Shown one piece after another: positions 63,681 through 64,000 of a DNA stretch of 64,000 bases. Every line of letters begins with the position of its first letter. The stretch's first letter is position 1. The DNA is from Cherax quadricarinatus (lineage: Eukaryota; Arthropoda; Malacostraca; Decapoda; Parastacidae): positions 1 to 64,000 of the forward strand of contig NW_027196454.1 in NCBI RefSeq assembly GCF_038502225.1, given 5' to 3'. A program made the translations under genes and the position numbers. The notes under the pieces were generated by a model that did not search any database, was not told where the DNA came from, and saw nothing but the letters and a program-made list of their open reading frames with translations.

Positions 63681-64000
63681 TGTGTGTCTATCAAGATGGT
63701 TACGAATAGCCTCGGCAATTAGAGATTCCATCAATTTTCCCACTGTGGAGTTTTGTTTTTTTGGTCTGTAGTTCGACGCTAAGGACCTGTCACCTGTAGA
63801 TTTTCCACTTATCTGGTATTATGCCAGTTCGTAGAGATAAGTTCAAAAGACTAGCCAAGGGTTCAGTAAGTTCTGCCTTACATTCCTTTAAAACTCTTGT
63901 GAACAGCTTATCAGTGCCCGGGGATTTATTAGGTTTTAATTTATCTATTTGTCTGAGAACTACGTCACTAGTAACTTGGATTGTGCATAACTTACCATCA
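63681..64000 (-). pseudogene. LINE-B copy, 5'-ward part, running off the window
   Basis: This continues the LINE-B copy beyond the LINE-A insertion. On the minus strand it reads 'VVLRQIDKLKPNKSPGTDKL' and 'FTRVLKECKAELTEPLASLL', then 'IIPDKWKI' before a deletion and frameshift. It matches 12280-12620. It is cut by the end of the window. Confidence 0.83.

Overview
This window is intergenic, repeat-packed DNA from a eukaryote, most likely a decapod crustacean and probably a freshwater crayfish. That identification is an inference from memory: the LINE 3' ends, the tRNA-derived SINE with a GATAA-type tail and the very dense GT/CA microsatellites all match what I know of crayfish genomes. I see no host protein gene, rRNA or functional tRNA. 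Every coding signal I can interpret belongs to a transposable element. Family letters A to H are my own working labels.

Layout. 1-3.8 kb: a decayed LINE-A relic, an imperfect fold-back repeat, purine-rich DNA and a GT microsatellite. 3.8-14.2 kb: one LINE-B copy (minus strand) split by a tandem array of three LINE-A copies, two of them in near-identical 2,631-bp units. The LINE-B part also carries a 12 x 68-bp minisatellite and a ~385-bp palindrome. 15.8-21.1 kb: two decayed LINE-C copies (plus). 21.5-28.1 kb: a Ty3/gypsy-type LTR retrotransposon with a SCAN-like Gag and integrase placed before reverse transcriptase, as in Gmr1-like elements. It contains a LINE-F tail and has lost most of its RT. 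28.5-32.1 kb: a nearly full-length RTE-like LINE-D (minus) with one in-frame stop.

32-38.4 kb: relics of I-group LINE-G, LINE-F, LINE-H and LINE-A-like elements, some nested. 38.9-43.3 kb: three arrays (20-bp, 26-bp and CCT-rich). 43.3-45.4 kb: a piggyBac-like end and a second LINE-D. 45.4-51.7 kb: LINE-E (plus), the only element with two full-length intact ORFs: a Gag-like ORF1 with three zinc knuckles, then a 1,236-aa endonuclease-RT-RNase H-zinc-finger ORF2. They are joined by an overlapping TAATG stop-start. It runs into a TG microsatellite shared with the 3' tail of a LINE-C copy (51.8-55.0 kb, minus) that is interrupted by a SINE. 55-61.5 kb: microsatellites, LINE-C tails, and LINE-B and LINE-G relics. 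61.5-64 kb: another LINE-B copy interrupted by a LINE-A fragment.

The genes cooperate only within elements. In LINE-E, ORF1 should bind RNA and ORF2 should nick the target and reverse-transcribe. Themes worth following are structured LINE 3' ends (hairpins in A and G), LINE-C tails that run into microsatellites, repeated nesting, and the Gmr1-like LTR element.
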